From assembly GCA_945878355.1 (NCBI GenBank), contig CAMCTC010000023.1:1-52607 (forward strand): a stretch of 52,607 nucleotides of DNA, read 5' to 3'. The position numbers and the translations under genes were made by a program. This document shows, piece after piece, positions 25,278-33,366 of this stretch. Below the pieces are notes generated by a model that was given only the letters and a program-made list of their open reading frames with translations, was not told where the DNA came from and searched no databases. The stretch is from Bordetella parapertussis. Lineage in GTDB: Bacteria > Pseudomonadota > Gammaproteobacteria > Burkholderiales > Burkholderiaceae_C. Position 1 is the first letter of the stretch. The number at the start of each line of letters is the position of its first letter.

Positions 25278-26096
25278 ATGACCTACACCATGACACCCTA
25301 TGCCGTCGAAGCGTTCAACGTCGCTGCCGACTCCGAGAACAAGATCCATGATGACGCTGTGGCGAGCCGATTCGGCTTCTCAGGCGCGCTGGTGCCCGGC
25401 AGCGCGGTCTTTGGCTACATGGCACACCAGCCCGTGGCACGCTGGGGCCGGGACTGGTTGACTCGCGGTACCGCGGACTGCCGTTTCGGCCATCCGGTCT
25501 ACCAAGGCGCGACGACCACCGTCAGTGCCCACAGCGCCGACAGTGCCGACGGCGTCCTGGCGCTGCAGGTCCACAGCCAGGGCCAGCTTTGCGCGACCGG
25601 GTCTGCGGCGCTGCCGCCGCCAGAAACTCCGCCGTCGGTCGATTCGTTCAAGCTGTCGACGCCGCCCGCGCAGCGGCCTGCGGCAAACCCGGCTTCACTG
25701 GCCCAGGGCCTGGTGCTGTGCACACTGAGCGAAGCGACGACGCGCGAGCAGGCGAGCCGTTGGCTGGCCGACCTGCGCGAGACCGACCCACTGTACGAAT
25801 CCGAGCAGCTGATGCACCCGGCCACACTGCTGCGGCTGTGCAACGCGGTGCTGGTGCAAAACGTGCTGCTCGGCCCGTGGATCCACACCGGCAGCCGGAT
25901 CCGCAACTTCCATCCGATGCCGGTCGGCGCCAGCCTGAGCGCAAGGGCCGTGGTGCTGCGCAACCACGAGCACAAGGGCCACCTGATCGTCGACCTCGAC
26001 GTGCTGGTCATCATCGACGGCAAGACCGCCGCAGCCCGCATCGAGCACAGCGCGATCTACCTGCCACGCCAGGTGCGCGAAGCGCAGCAGGCTTAA
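25278..26096 (+). CDS. Double-hotdog MaoC-like dehydratase/thioesterase-fold protein
   Basis: A 272-residue protein. ADSENKIHDDAVASRFGFSGALVPGSAVFGYMAH is the MaoC-type helix and loop (the usual catalytic pair Asp and His are at N-K-I-H-D-D), with YQGATTTVSAHSADSADGVLAL as barrel strands. A second hotdog-like half starts near residue 160 (LMHPATLLRLCNAVLVQNVLLGPWIHTGSRIRNFHPM, then GASLSARAVV, HLIVDLDVLVII). It could hydrate an enoyl-CoA-like intermediate. It follows the binding-protein gene by 21 bases on the same strand. Confidence 0.7.
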   Translation: MTYTMTPYAVEAFNVAADSENKIHDDAVASRFGFSGALVPGSAVFGYMAHQPVARWGRDWLTRGTADCRFGHPVYQGATTTVSAHSADSADGVLALQVHSQGQLCATGSAALPPPETPPSVDSFKLSTPPAQRPAANPASLAQGLVLCTLSEATTREQASRWLADLRETDPLYESEQLMHPATLLRLCNAVLVQNVLLGPWIHTGSRIRNFHPMPVGASLSARAVVLRNHEHKGHLIVDLDVLVIIDGKTAAARIEHSAIYLPRQVREAQQA

Positions 26097-26109
26097 AGCC
26101 AAGCCAAGC

Positions 26110-26883
26110 TCAGGCCGTAGACCCGCCGTCGACTGGATAGAGGCCGCCGTTGATGTAAGAAGCGTCGGCCGAGCACAGGAACGCCGCCAGCGCGGCCACC
26201 TCCTGCGCCGAGCCGTAGCGCGCCAGCGGTATCCTGGCATTCATGCGCTCGCGAAATGCCGAGGGGTTGTCGGGGTTGAAGCCTTCACCGAGCAGCTGGC
26301 CCATCGGCGTGTCGATGGGCGCCGGGCAGATCGCATTGACACGCACCTTGTGCGGCGCCAACTCGACCGCTGCGCTGCGCGTCATGCCCACGACCGCGTG
26401 CTTGCTGACCGAATAGGCCAGCAGCCCCGGGCTGGCCCGCAGACCGGCAACCGACGCGGTGTTGACGATCGCGCCGCCGCCGCCGCGGATCATCACCGGC
26501 GCGACCAGTTTCATCCCCAGCCAGGCGGCCTTGACGTTGACCGCCATCACGCGGTCGAACAACTCGTCCGGGCAATCGATGAAAGGCCCGACCTCACCGA
26601 GGATGCCGGCGTTGTTGAAGAAGCAGTCGATGCGGCCATAAGCATCGGTCGCGGCCTTCACGTAGCGCTCGATGTCTTCGCGGCGTGTGACATCGGCCTG
26701 GACCGCCAGCGCTTTGCCGCCGGCCGCCATGATGGCCTCGGCGCATTGCGCGACCAGGTCGCGCTGCACGTCGACCGCGACCACGATGGCACCTTCGCTG
26801 GCCATGCGCTGCGCGATGGCCAGGCCGATGCCGCTGGCCGCGCCCGTCACCAGGGCTACTTTGCCGTCAAATCTTGCTTGCAT
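26110..26883 (-). CDS. Short-chain dehydrogenase/reductase (SDR)
   Basis: A 257-residue classical SDR: VALVTGAASGIGLAIAQRMA cofactor loop, VVAVDVQRDL with Asp favouring NAD, NNAGILGEV, catalytic Ser in NTASVAGLRASPGL, Tyr/Lys in YSVSKHAVVGM, and the C-terminal INGGLYPVDGG. It converges on the hotdog gene with a gap of 13 bases. The name of the substrate cannot be read from sequence. The ATG at 26883 precedes QARFDGKVALVTG, the usual SDR start. Confidence 0.92.
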   Translation of the reverse strand: MQARFDGKVALVTGAASGIGLAIAQRMASEGAIVVAVDVQRDLVAQCAEAIMAAGGKALAVQADVTRREDIERYVKAATDAYGRIDCFFNNAGILGEVGPFIDCPDELFDRVMAVNVKAAWLGMKLVAPVMIRGGGGAIVNTASVAGLRASPGLLAYSVSKHAVVGMTRSAAVELAPHKVRVNAICPAPIDTPMGQLLGEGFNPDNPSAFRERMNARIPLARYGSAQEVAALAAFLCSADASYINGGLYPVDGGSTA

Positions 26884-27326
26884 GGTGTCTGTCCCGTGAG
26901 GTTTGAAATTGAAGGGTAGAGCCGGCACGCTGGCCGTGCCCGCTGCTGAACGGGCACAGTCTATAGCTAGCGCGATTTTTCAGACCCGCCGCGCTGCGAG
27001 GTCGAGGCAGGGCTAGAAACTTTTGAACGTAGGGGTTGCGGCGATGCCAGCGCTGCCTAGCATTGGTTCGCAGGATGGCACAGGCAGGTGCAAGAACAGA
27101 ACCCAACGCGGTCCTTCCGGCATTTGCTCGCCGGCACCGCCAAGCCAATCGGCCGTGAATCAGCCGTGAATCAGTCGTGATTCCATTTGGAATAAGACGC
27201 TTATTTTAAATGATGGGTTTATCGAGACAATGACCTGCTCAGAGCCACCACCCGGCCGCCGAAAAGGGTTCCTAGAGTAGGCATGCGCAGGCCTGGCGTC
27301 ACGGCCAGGACTGTCAGGAGTTCGAC
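26884..27326. other. Intergenic region with direct and inverted repeats
   Basis: No supported gene in about 440 bases. At 27152-27184 an 11-bp unit (GCCGTGAATCA) occurs three times in tandem, the last diverged. Immediately after, AATAAG-ACG-CTTATT (27191-27205) forms an inverted repeat in an AT-rich patch. These look like protein-binding sites for the promoter of the protease gene at 27327 or the divergent SDR gene. Confidence 0.45.
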
Positions 27327-28367
27327 ATGGAAGACTATTCAGATCTGCACCAGGACTTTCCCGCCCCTTCCCTGAACGCAGAAGCGCTCAAGTTCAAGAG
27401 CAAGAAGGCTTCTGCCAAGCTGCAACAAGGCTTGGTCGAGAAGTTGCTCAGTCAGGCCCCTGCGATGATCGAAATCGATGGTCGGCTCTACCCGCGCGGG
27501 TCTGAGACCGTTGCGGTCAGCGCGCTGCCCAAAGGCGGATTGGCCGCCGGCAAAACCATCGACGCCGGCACCGATGGCCACATTCCAGACCATGTCGATG
27601 TCGAGTATGTCGCCCGTCTGGAACCACAAAGCCTGCGCCGCCCGAAATTCATCGAACGCGGCGATGTCGAGCGCATTGAGGGCGGCGTCAAGACGGTCTT
27701 CGGTGACGACGGTCGCCGGGTGTTCTACAGCACAGCCTACCCTTGGCGCTGCAACGGCCGGGTGGAAAGCTCGCTGGGCGTCGGCAGCGGGGTGATGGTC
27801 GGGCCGCGCCATCTGCTGACCGCATCCCACATGATCGACTGGCGCCCTAACAACACCACCGGCTGGTTGAAGTTCACGCCGATGTACTACAACGGCAGCG
27901 CACCTTACGGCAGCGCCTGGGCTGTGCGAACCTATTGCAAGGTCAAGGTGACGCCGCCGACGATCGACAGCACCGAGGCCAAGTTCGACTATGTCGTCGT
28001 GGTGCTGGACCGGCTGGCCGGCAACGCCACCGGCTGGCTGGGCACCAAGTCTTACAGCGACAGCTGGGATGGCGGCACGTACTGGACCCATGTGGGCTAT
28101 CCCGGCGACCTGACCGGTACCCAGCGGCCGATCTGGCAAGGCGGGATCGCGCTGGACGGCGACTTCTGGAGCCCGGACTCGCACGAGAGCATGAGCCACC
28201 GGGGCGATGTCTGGCCAGGGCAGAGCGGCGGCCCGTTCTGGGGCTACTGGGGTGGGCAACCCTACGCAGTGGCGGTGCAGAGCGCCCACAACCCATCGAA
28301 CAACTTCGCCAGCGGCGGCTCGGACATGGTCGATCTGGTGATCAGAGCCCGCACCGACCTGCCTTGA
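27327..28367 (+). CDS. Trypsin-fold serine protease (glutamyl-endopeptidase-like)
   Basis: A 346-residue protein. The catalytic domain begins about residue 130 (YPWRCNGRVESSLGVGSGVMVGPRHLLTASHMIDW with the active His), the Asp is in EAKFDYVVVVL and the nucleophile Ser in WPGQSGGPFWGYW. The SGVMVGPRHLLTASH spacing and the W-rich C-terminal half suggest the V8/glutamyl endopeptidase branch. The N-terminal about 125 residues look like a propeptide, yet there is no signal peptide at the start, so export route is unclear. AGGAG precedes the ATG. Its orientation and GC-content fit the surroundings. Confidence 0.8.
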   Translation: MEDYSDLHQDFPAPSLNAEALKFKSKKASAKLQQGLVEKLLSQAPAMIEIDGRLYPRGSETVAVSALPKGGLAAGKTIDAGTDGHIPDHVDVEYVARLEPQSLRRPKFIERGDVERIEGGVKTVFGDDGRRVFYSTAYPWRCNGRVESSLGVGSGVMVGPRHLLTASHMIDWRPNNTTGWLKFTPMYYNGSAPYGSAWAVRTYCKVKVTPPTIDSTEAKFDYVVVVLDRLAGNATGWLGTKSYSDSWDGGTYWTHVGYPGDLTGTQRPIWQGGIALDGDFWSPDSHESMSHRGDVWPGQSGGPFWGYWGGQPYAVAVQSAHNPSNNFASGGSDMVDLVIRARTDLP

Positions 28368-28412
28368 CAAAGCAGGCGATCCCACGCCCAAGCCCGGGTT
28401 GCCGGCCCGGGC

Positions 28413-28553
28413 GAAGCGGCCTGCGCGGCGCAGCTGGCCGACTTCAAGCGTCCGCACGACGTCAGGCTGGTGACCGAGCTGCCGCGGTCGACGCTGGAGA
28501 AAATCGCCAAGGCTGAGTTGCGCAAGCTGCTCGGCCGCGAAGCACCGGCGGGC
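28413..28553 (+). pseudogene. 3'-terminal relic of an acyl-CoA synthetase paralogue
   Basis: Aligns without gaps to 31293-31433 of the CoA-ligase gene, offset exactly 2880 bases. The frame is open and most differences fall at third codon positions, as in CAAQLADFKRP and VTELPRSTLEK, and it contains the catalytic-Lys region (STLEKIAKAELRK). The rest of the gene is missing, so it is a relic of an ancient paralogue, not a fresh copy. Confidence 0.8.
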
Positions 28554-28673
28554 GGGCCCTCGCCAATTCCTGCGATGAGCCCCTCCCAACCAAGCCTGAT
28601 CGCGTCTCCAAAGACATGAACAGGTCGCCGGGTCGCTTCTGGAACCCGTCCCGCCAGAACTCGGCGGGGCGCT

Positions 28674-29606
28674 TCAGTCGCAGCCCTTGAGTTTGCGGGC
28701 CTGGCATTCGATCGCCAGCCGCCTTGCATCGGCGATCTGCGCCGGGCTCATCAGCTTGGCCACCAAGCTCAGGCGTTGGGCCGCGTCGGCATTGCCGGCC
28801 TCCGCGCCTAGACTGAACCACATGTGGGCACGCGCATAGTCCCGCGCCACACCCTGGCCGTTGCCATAGCGGCTGCCGAGGTGGGTCTGCGCCACATCGT
28901 TGCCCTGCGCAGCAGCCAGCCGGTACCACTTGACGGCCTCGGCATAGTCCTGCGCCACACCCTGGCCATTGCCGTGCATCACGCCCAGGTTCAGCTGCGC
29001 GACCGCGTCGCCCTGCGCAGCAGCCAGCTGGTACCAAAGGACGGCGGCTTCATCGTCTTGCGCGACGCCCCGACCCTGGGCATGCAGCAGCCCCAGGTTG
29101 AACTGCGCTCTGGCGTTGCCCTGTGCTGCCGCCAGCCCGTACCACTTGGCGGCCTCGGCCGGGTCTTGCGCGACGCCCTGGCCCATGTCGTAGAGCAAAC
29201 CGAGGTTGAACTGCGCCGTCGGGTCGCCTTGGGCGGCCACCGGACGATACCACTTCGCGGCTTCGGTCTGGTCTTGCGCGACCCCCAGCCCCAGGTCATG
29301 GATGTAGGCCAGCTGCAACTGTGCGGGCGCAAAACCCTGGGCCGCCGCCATCCGGTACCAGCGCACGGCTTCGACGTAGTCTTGCGTCACGGCCAAGCCC
29401 TCAGCGTAGAGGTTGCCGACCTCATTCTGGGCCTGGGCATTGCCTTTGGTCGCAGCGCTCTTGTATTTCTTCAAAGCGGCGGCGTGGTCGTTGCGCATCA
29501 GCGCCGCATGAGCTTCCTCGACCTCACCAGACCATGCCGGAACGTTGCCGCCCAACGCGATCAGCGCCGCCACCAACACCCGAATCGTCGCTCGCACCGT
29601 CGTCAT
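28674..29606 (-). CDS. Sel1-repeat (TPR-like) protein, exported
   Basis: A 310-residue protein with a signal peptide (RATIRVLVAALIALGGNVPAWS) and at least six Sel1 repeats of 36 residues of the form AQFNLGLLYDMGQGVAQDPAEAAKWYGLAAAQGN, ending with a Cys-containing tail. Sel1 proteins are superhelical scaffolds for protein-protein contacts in the periplasm. The repeats are highly alike at DNA level. It sits leftward between the acyl-CoA synthetase relic and the intact synthetase gene. ATG 29606 is chosen as it starts the signal peptide. Confidence 0.9.
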   Translation of the reverse strand: MTTVRATIRVLVAALIALGGNVPAWSGEVEEAHAALMRNDHAAALKKYKSAATKGNAQAQNEVGNLYAEGLAVTQDYVEAVRWYRMAAAQGFAPAQLQLAYIHDLGLGVAQDQTEAAKWYRPVAAQGDPTAQFNLGLLYDMGQGVAQDPAEAAKWYGLAAAQGNARAQFNLGLLHAQGRGVAQDDEAAVLWYQLAAAQGDAVAQLNLGVMHGNGQGVAQDYAEAVKWYRLAAAQGNDVAQTHLGSRYGNGQGVARDYARAHMWFSLGAEAGNADAAQRLSLVAKLMSPAQIADARRLAIECQARKLKGCD

Positions 29607-29837
29607 GTCACCGAGTCCCAACAGCTTGCGCGGATGCACCAGAAACTGGCGCAAAAAACCTCCCGCAAGGAGATGCACAGTTTATCGAGCTTTTTCTGCG
29701 CAGCACCGAACGCAGGGGCTGGCGCCAAGGACCTGCGCCTAGGACCTGCGCCTAGTACCTGCGCATTTGCCCGCATGGCGCTGCGCCGCAAGAACAGGCA
29801 GGATCGGACCCTCCCGCCAACCCGCCGATCACCCGCC

Positions 29838-31436
29838 ATGCCGCCTCTGCTCTCGCGTACCGACCTCCACCCCTTCAGTGGCCTGGACGTGCCCTCGCTG
29901 CTGGCGCACCGCGCCAAGACCCGGCCCGACCATCCGTTCATCATCTGGGAACCCTTCGAGGGCCCAGCCGAGACCTGGACCTATGCCCGCTTCTACGACC
30001 AGGTCGGTCGCATCGCGGGTGGCCTGGCGCGGCGCGGCGTGCTCCCCGGCGACCGGGTGCTGATCCATCTCGACAACTGCCCCGAGACCTTGCTGACCTG
30101 GTATGCCTGCGGCTGGCTGGGCGCGGTGGCGGTGACCACCAACGCCCGCGCCGCAGACGACGAGCTGTCGTACTACGCCGAGCACTGTGGCGCGGTGGCA
30201 GCGATCACCCAACCAAAGTTTGCCGAGCGTGTAGCCCGCCATTGCCGCCACCTGCGCTGGGTCGTCGTCACGGCCACCGACAACGGCGCGGCACCAGCGC
30301 AAGCGGTCGAGGCTGGCCAGCGCTTCGCCACGTTAGACGCCGACCCGCCACCGCGCCGCACGCCCGACCCGCTGCACCCTTGCAGCGTGCAGTACACCTC
30401 GGGCACCACGTCGCGGCCCAAGGCCGTGCTGTGGAGCCATGCCAACGCGCTGTGGGGCGCGCGCATCAACGCGGTGCACGAAGACCTGCAAGCCAGCGAC
30501 GTGCATCTGGTGCACCTGCCGCTGTTCCACACCAACGCCCAGGCCTACTCGGTGCTGGCCACGCTGTGGGCCGGTGGCACGGCCGTGGTGCTGCCCAGGT
30601 TCTCGGCCAGCCGGTTCTGGCCGATCTCGATCAAGCACCGCTGCAGCTGGGCCTCGATGATCCCGTTCTGCCTGAAAGCGCTGATGCCGCTGGAGGTGCC
30701 TGCTGCCCACCATTACCGGCTGTGGGGCGCAGCAGCCTGCGACCTGCCTACCGACCCCCATTTCAGGGTCCAGACCATGGGCTGGTGGGGCATGACCGAG
30801 ACCATCACCCACGGCATCGTCAGCGACCTGCGCTGGCCCAGCCCCAGCCTGACGATAGGCCGGCCAGCACCCGAATACGGCATCGCGATCGTCGATGACG
30901 ACGAGGTGCCGGTCGCGCAAGCCCGTGCCATCGAGCCCGGCGGGTCGGGCCAACTGCTGGTGCGTGGCATCCGGGCCTTGAGCCTGTTCCAGGAATACCT
31001 GGGCAACGCCGCGGCCACCGAGGCCAGCTTTACTGAAGACGGTTGGTTTCGCACCGGCGACCGGGTCGACCTGCAGCCCGATGGGTCGATACGCTTTGGC
31101 GACCGCACCAAGGACATGCTCAAGGTCGGCGGCGAAAACGTCGCCGCATCGGAGATCGAGCGCGTGATCGCCACGGTGGTCGGCGTGCACGAGTGCGCAG
31201 TGGTTGCGCGCAAGCACCGCATGCTCGACGAGGTGCCGGTGGTGTTCGTGCTGCCAACACCGGGCGCGCCGGCCGACCTGGCCGATCGGGTGAGCGCAGC
31301 CTGTGCGGCGCAACTGGCCGACTTCAAGCGACCGCACGAGGTGCGGCTGGTGACCGAGCTGCCGCGGTCGACCTTGGAAAAAGTCGCCAAGGCCGAGCTT
31401 CGCAAACTGCTGGAACGCGAAACGCCGGCGGGCTGA
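29838..31436 (+). CDS. AMP-forming acyl-CoA synthetase/CoA ligase (CaiC-like)
   Basis: A 532-residue ANL-superfamily enzyme. VQYTSGTTSRPKAVLWSHANALWGA is the phosphate loop; WGMTETITHGIVS the A5 motif; WFRTGDRVDLQPDGSIRFGDRTKDMLKVGGENVAASEIERVI covers A7 and A8; RSTLEKVAKAELRKLL has the catalytic Lys. It activates a carboxylic acid with ATP and CoA; the family includes crotonobetaine ligases. I take ATG 29838 (MPPLLSRTDL). The downstream Bug receptor, PhyH and redox genes on the same strand suggest a shared degradation pathway. Confidence 0.9.
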   Translation: MPPLLSRTDLHPFSGLDVPSLLAHRAKTRPDHPFIIWEPFEGPAETWTYARFYDQVGRIAGGLARRGVLPGDRVLIHLDNCPETLLTWYACGWLGAVAVTTNARAADDELSYYAEHCGAVAAITQPKFAERVARHCRHLRWVVVTATDNGAAPAQAVEAGQRFATLDADPPPRRTPDPLHPCSVQYTSGTTSRPKAVLWSHANALWGARINAVHEDLQASDVHLVHLPLFHTNAQAYSVLATLWAGGTAVVLPRFSASRFWPISIKHRCSWASMIPFCLKALMPLEVPAAHHYRLWGAAACDLPTDPHFRVQTMGWWGMTETITHGIVSDLRWPSPSLTIGRPAPEYGIAIVDDDEVPVAQARAIEPGGSGQLLVRGIRALSLFQEYLGNAAATEASFTEDGWFRTGDRVDLQPDGSIRFGDRTKDMLKVGGENVAASEIERVIATVVGVHECAVVARKHRMLDEVPVVFVLPTPGAPADLADRVSAACAAQLADFKRPHEVRLVTELPRSTLEKVAKAELRKLLERETPAG

Positions 31437-31491
31437 GCCGCGAGCCATCGCCGAACACAATGCACCGTCAACCCCGTGAAGTGAGCCCACC

Positions 31492-32442
31492 ATGATCCGT
31501 GTCGCCTGCCTGCTTGCCCTGGCCATCGCCCTGCCCGCCCATGCGGCTGACTATCCCGTCAAGCCGGTGAAGTGGGTCGTACCCTATCCGCCTGCGGGCA
31601 CCACCGATGTGCTCGCCCGCATCGTTGCGCAGTGGCTGAGCGAGAAGATGGGCCAGCCCTTCGTGGTCGAGAACAGGCCCGGCGCGGGCAACAACATCGG
31701 CACCGAAGCGGTGGTCAACGCTGCACCCGACGGCTACACGATGCTGCTGGTCAACCCGGCCAACGGCATCAATGCGTCGCTGTACAAGACGATGAACTAC
31801 AACTTCATCCGCGACATCACGCCGGTCGCGGGGCTGGTGCGAACGCCCAATGTGATGGAGATCACGAACTCGCTGAAAGTCACGACGGTGCAAGAGTTCA
31901 TCGCCTATTGCAAAGCCAACCCGGGCAAGCTCAACATGGCCTCGTCGGGCAGCGGCACCTCGGTGCACCTGTCGGGCGAACTGTTCAAGTCGATGACCGG
32001 CTGCAACATGGTCCACGTGCCCTACAAGGGCGCAGGCCCGGCGCTGATCGACCTGATCGGCGGTCAGGTCGATGTGCTGTTCGACAACCTGCCGTCGTCG
32101 GTCGTCCACATCAAGGCCGGCAAGGTTCGGGCGCTGGCGGTCACCTCAGAACAGCGCGAGCCAAGCATGGCGCAACTGCCGACCGTGGGCGAGACCGTCC
32201 CGGGCTACGAAGCGACAGCCTGGTTCGGCATCGGCATGCCCAAAGGCACGCCGCGCGAGATCATCGACAAGGTCAACGCCGAGGTCAACCGCGCGCTGGC
32301 CGACCCGAAAATGCGCGAACGCCTGGCCGAGTTGGGCGGCAAGTCGATCGCCGGCACGCCGGAAGACTTCGGCAAGATCATCGCCGCAGAGACCGCCAAG
32401 TGGGAAAAAGTGGTCACGTCCTCGGGCGCCAAGGTCGAATGA
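31492..32442 (+). CDS. Tripartite tricarboxylate transporter (Bug) periplasmic receptor
   Basis: A 316-residue Bug-family protein with a signal peptide (ACLLALAIALPAHAADYP). KWVVPYPPAGTTDVLARIVAQWLSEKMGQPFVVENRPGAG and DGYTMLLVNPAN are the family signatures, and LNMASSGSGTSVHLSGELF with VPYKGAGPALIDLIGGQVDVLFDN form the second half. No membrane TctA/TctB genes are close by, as is usual for Bug proteins, so the receptor may act in sensing or share a transporter. It captures a carboxylate, probably the acid used by the adjacent ligase. Confidence 0.92.
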   Translation: MIRVACLLALAIALPAHAADYPVKPVKWVVPYPPAGTTDVLARIVAQWLSEKMGQPFVVENRPGAGNNIGTEAVVNAAPDGYTMLLVNPANGINASLYKTMNYNFIRDITPVAGLVRTPNVMEITNSLKVTTVQEFIAYCKANPGKLNMASSGSGTSVHLSGELFKSMTGCNMVHVPYKGAGPALIDLIGGQVDVLFDNLPSSVVHIKAGKVRALAVTSEQREPSMAQLPTVGETVPGYEATAWFGIGMPKGTPREIIDKVNAEVNRALADPKMRERLAELGGKSIAGTPEDFGKIIAAETAKWEKVVTSSGAKVE

Positions 32443-32484
32443 GCGCCAGGCGGACAAGTTTTCACTGAATCTGGAGCAAATATC

Positions 32485-33366
32485 ATGAATCTGAGCCCTG
32501 AACAACTTGAACAATTCGACCGTGACGGCTACCTCTTCTTCCCCAGTCTGTTCACGCCCGAGGAGACTCGCACGCTGAACGACGCGGTGCCAGAGCTGTA
32601 CAGCAGGCACGAAGCCTGGAACGTGCGCGAGAGCGGCAGCGACGCGGTGCGCACCAACTTCGCCGCCCACATGTCGAGCAAGCCCTTCGCCAAGCTGGCG
32701 CGCCATCCACGCATGGTGCAGCCGGTGCAGGACCTGCTCGGCGAAGCGCTGTACATGCACCAGTTCAAGATCAACGGCAAGATGGCTTTCGAAGGCGACA
32801 TCTGGCAGTGGCACCAGGACTACGGCACCTGGATGAACGACGACATGATGCCGACCGAGCGGGCGATGAACGTCGCGATCTTCCTTGACGACGTCAACGA
32901 GTTCAACGGCCCGCTGATGTTCATCCCGGGCAGCCACAAGAAAGGCGTGATCGAAGCCAAGCACGACTTGACGACCACGAGCTACCCGCTGTGGACCGTG
33001 GACAACGAGTTGATCGCCTCGCTTGTGGCGCGCGCCGGCGGCAAGCAGGGCGGCATCGTCAGCCCCCAGGGGCCTGCCGGGTCGATGATCGTGTTCCACA
33101 GCTGCCTGGTTCACGCCTCGACCAGCAACCTCTCGCCCTGGAACCGGGTCAGCGTCTACCTCAGCTTGTGCGCGGTGTCCAACCACATCCGCCGGCCCAA
33201 GCGGCCCGAATACATCGCCCACCGCGATTTCACACCGATCACCTGCCTGCCCGACGACTGCCTGCTCAAAGACTACCCGGTGGACTTGCCGTGGCAAAAC
33301 GGCCTGCCGGCCGCTGCGCTGCAGACCTCGACCACCCCGTTCGACGAGATGAAGCAAGCCGCATGA
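32485..33366 (+). CDS. Phytanoyl-CoA dioxygenase (PhyH) family protein
   Basis: A 293-residue Fe(II)/2-oxoglutarate oxygenase. LEQFDRDGYLFFPSLFTPEET is the N-terminal block, WQWHQDYGTWMNDDMM gives the His-x-Asp metal pair, MFIPGSHKKGVIEA and VFHSCLVHASTSNLS contain the distal His and Ser/Arg region. It resembles the EctD/proline-hydroxylase-like branch of PhyH (many such proteins are annotated as ectoine-hydroxylase-like), but substrate is unproven. GGAGCAAATATC precedes the ATG. The next gene starts four bases before its end. Confidence 0.88.
   Translation: MNLSPEQLEQFDRDGYLFFPSLFTPEETRTLNDAVPELYSRHEAWNVRESGSDAVRTNFAAHMSSKPFAKLARHPRMVQPVQDLLGEALYMHQFKINGKMAFEGDIWQWHQDYGTWMNDDMMPTERAMNVAIFLDDVNEFNGPLMFIPGSHKKGVIEAKHDLTTTSYPLWTVDNELIASLVARAGGKQGGIVSPQGPAGSMIVFHSCLVHASTSNLSPWNRVSVYLSLCAVSNHIRRPKRPEYIAHRDFTPITCLPDDCLLKDYPVDLPWQNGLPAAALQTSTTPFDEMKQAA

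Noticed and set aside
26867..27148. 93-codon leftward frame in the SDR upstream region
   Set aside because: No family likeness and Arg/Ala-rich composition as expected from random GC-rich DNA; treated as non-coding.
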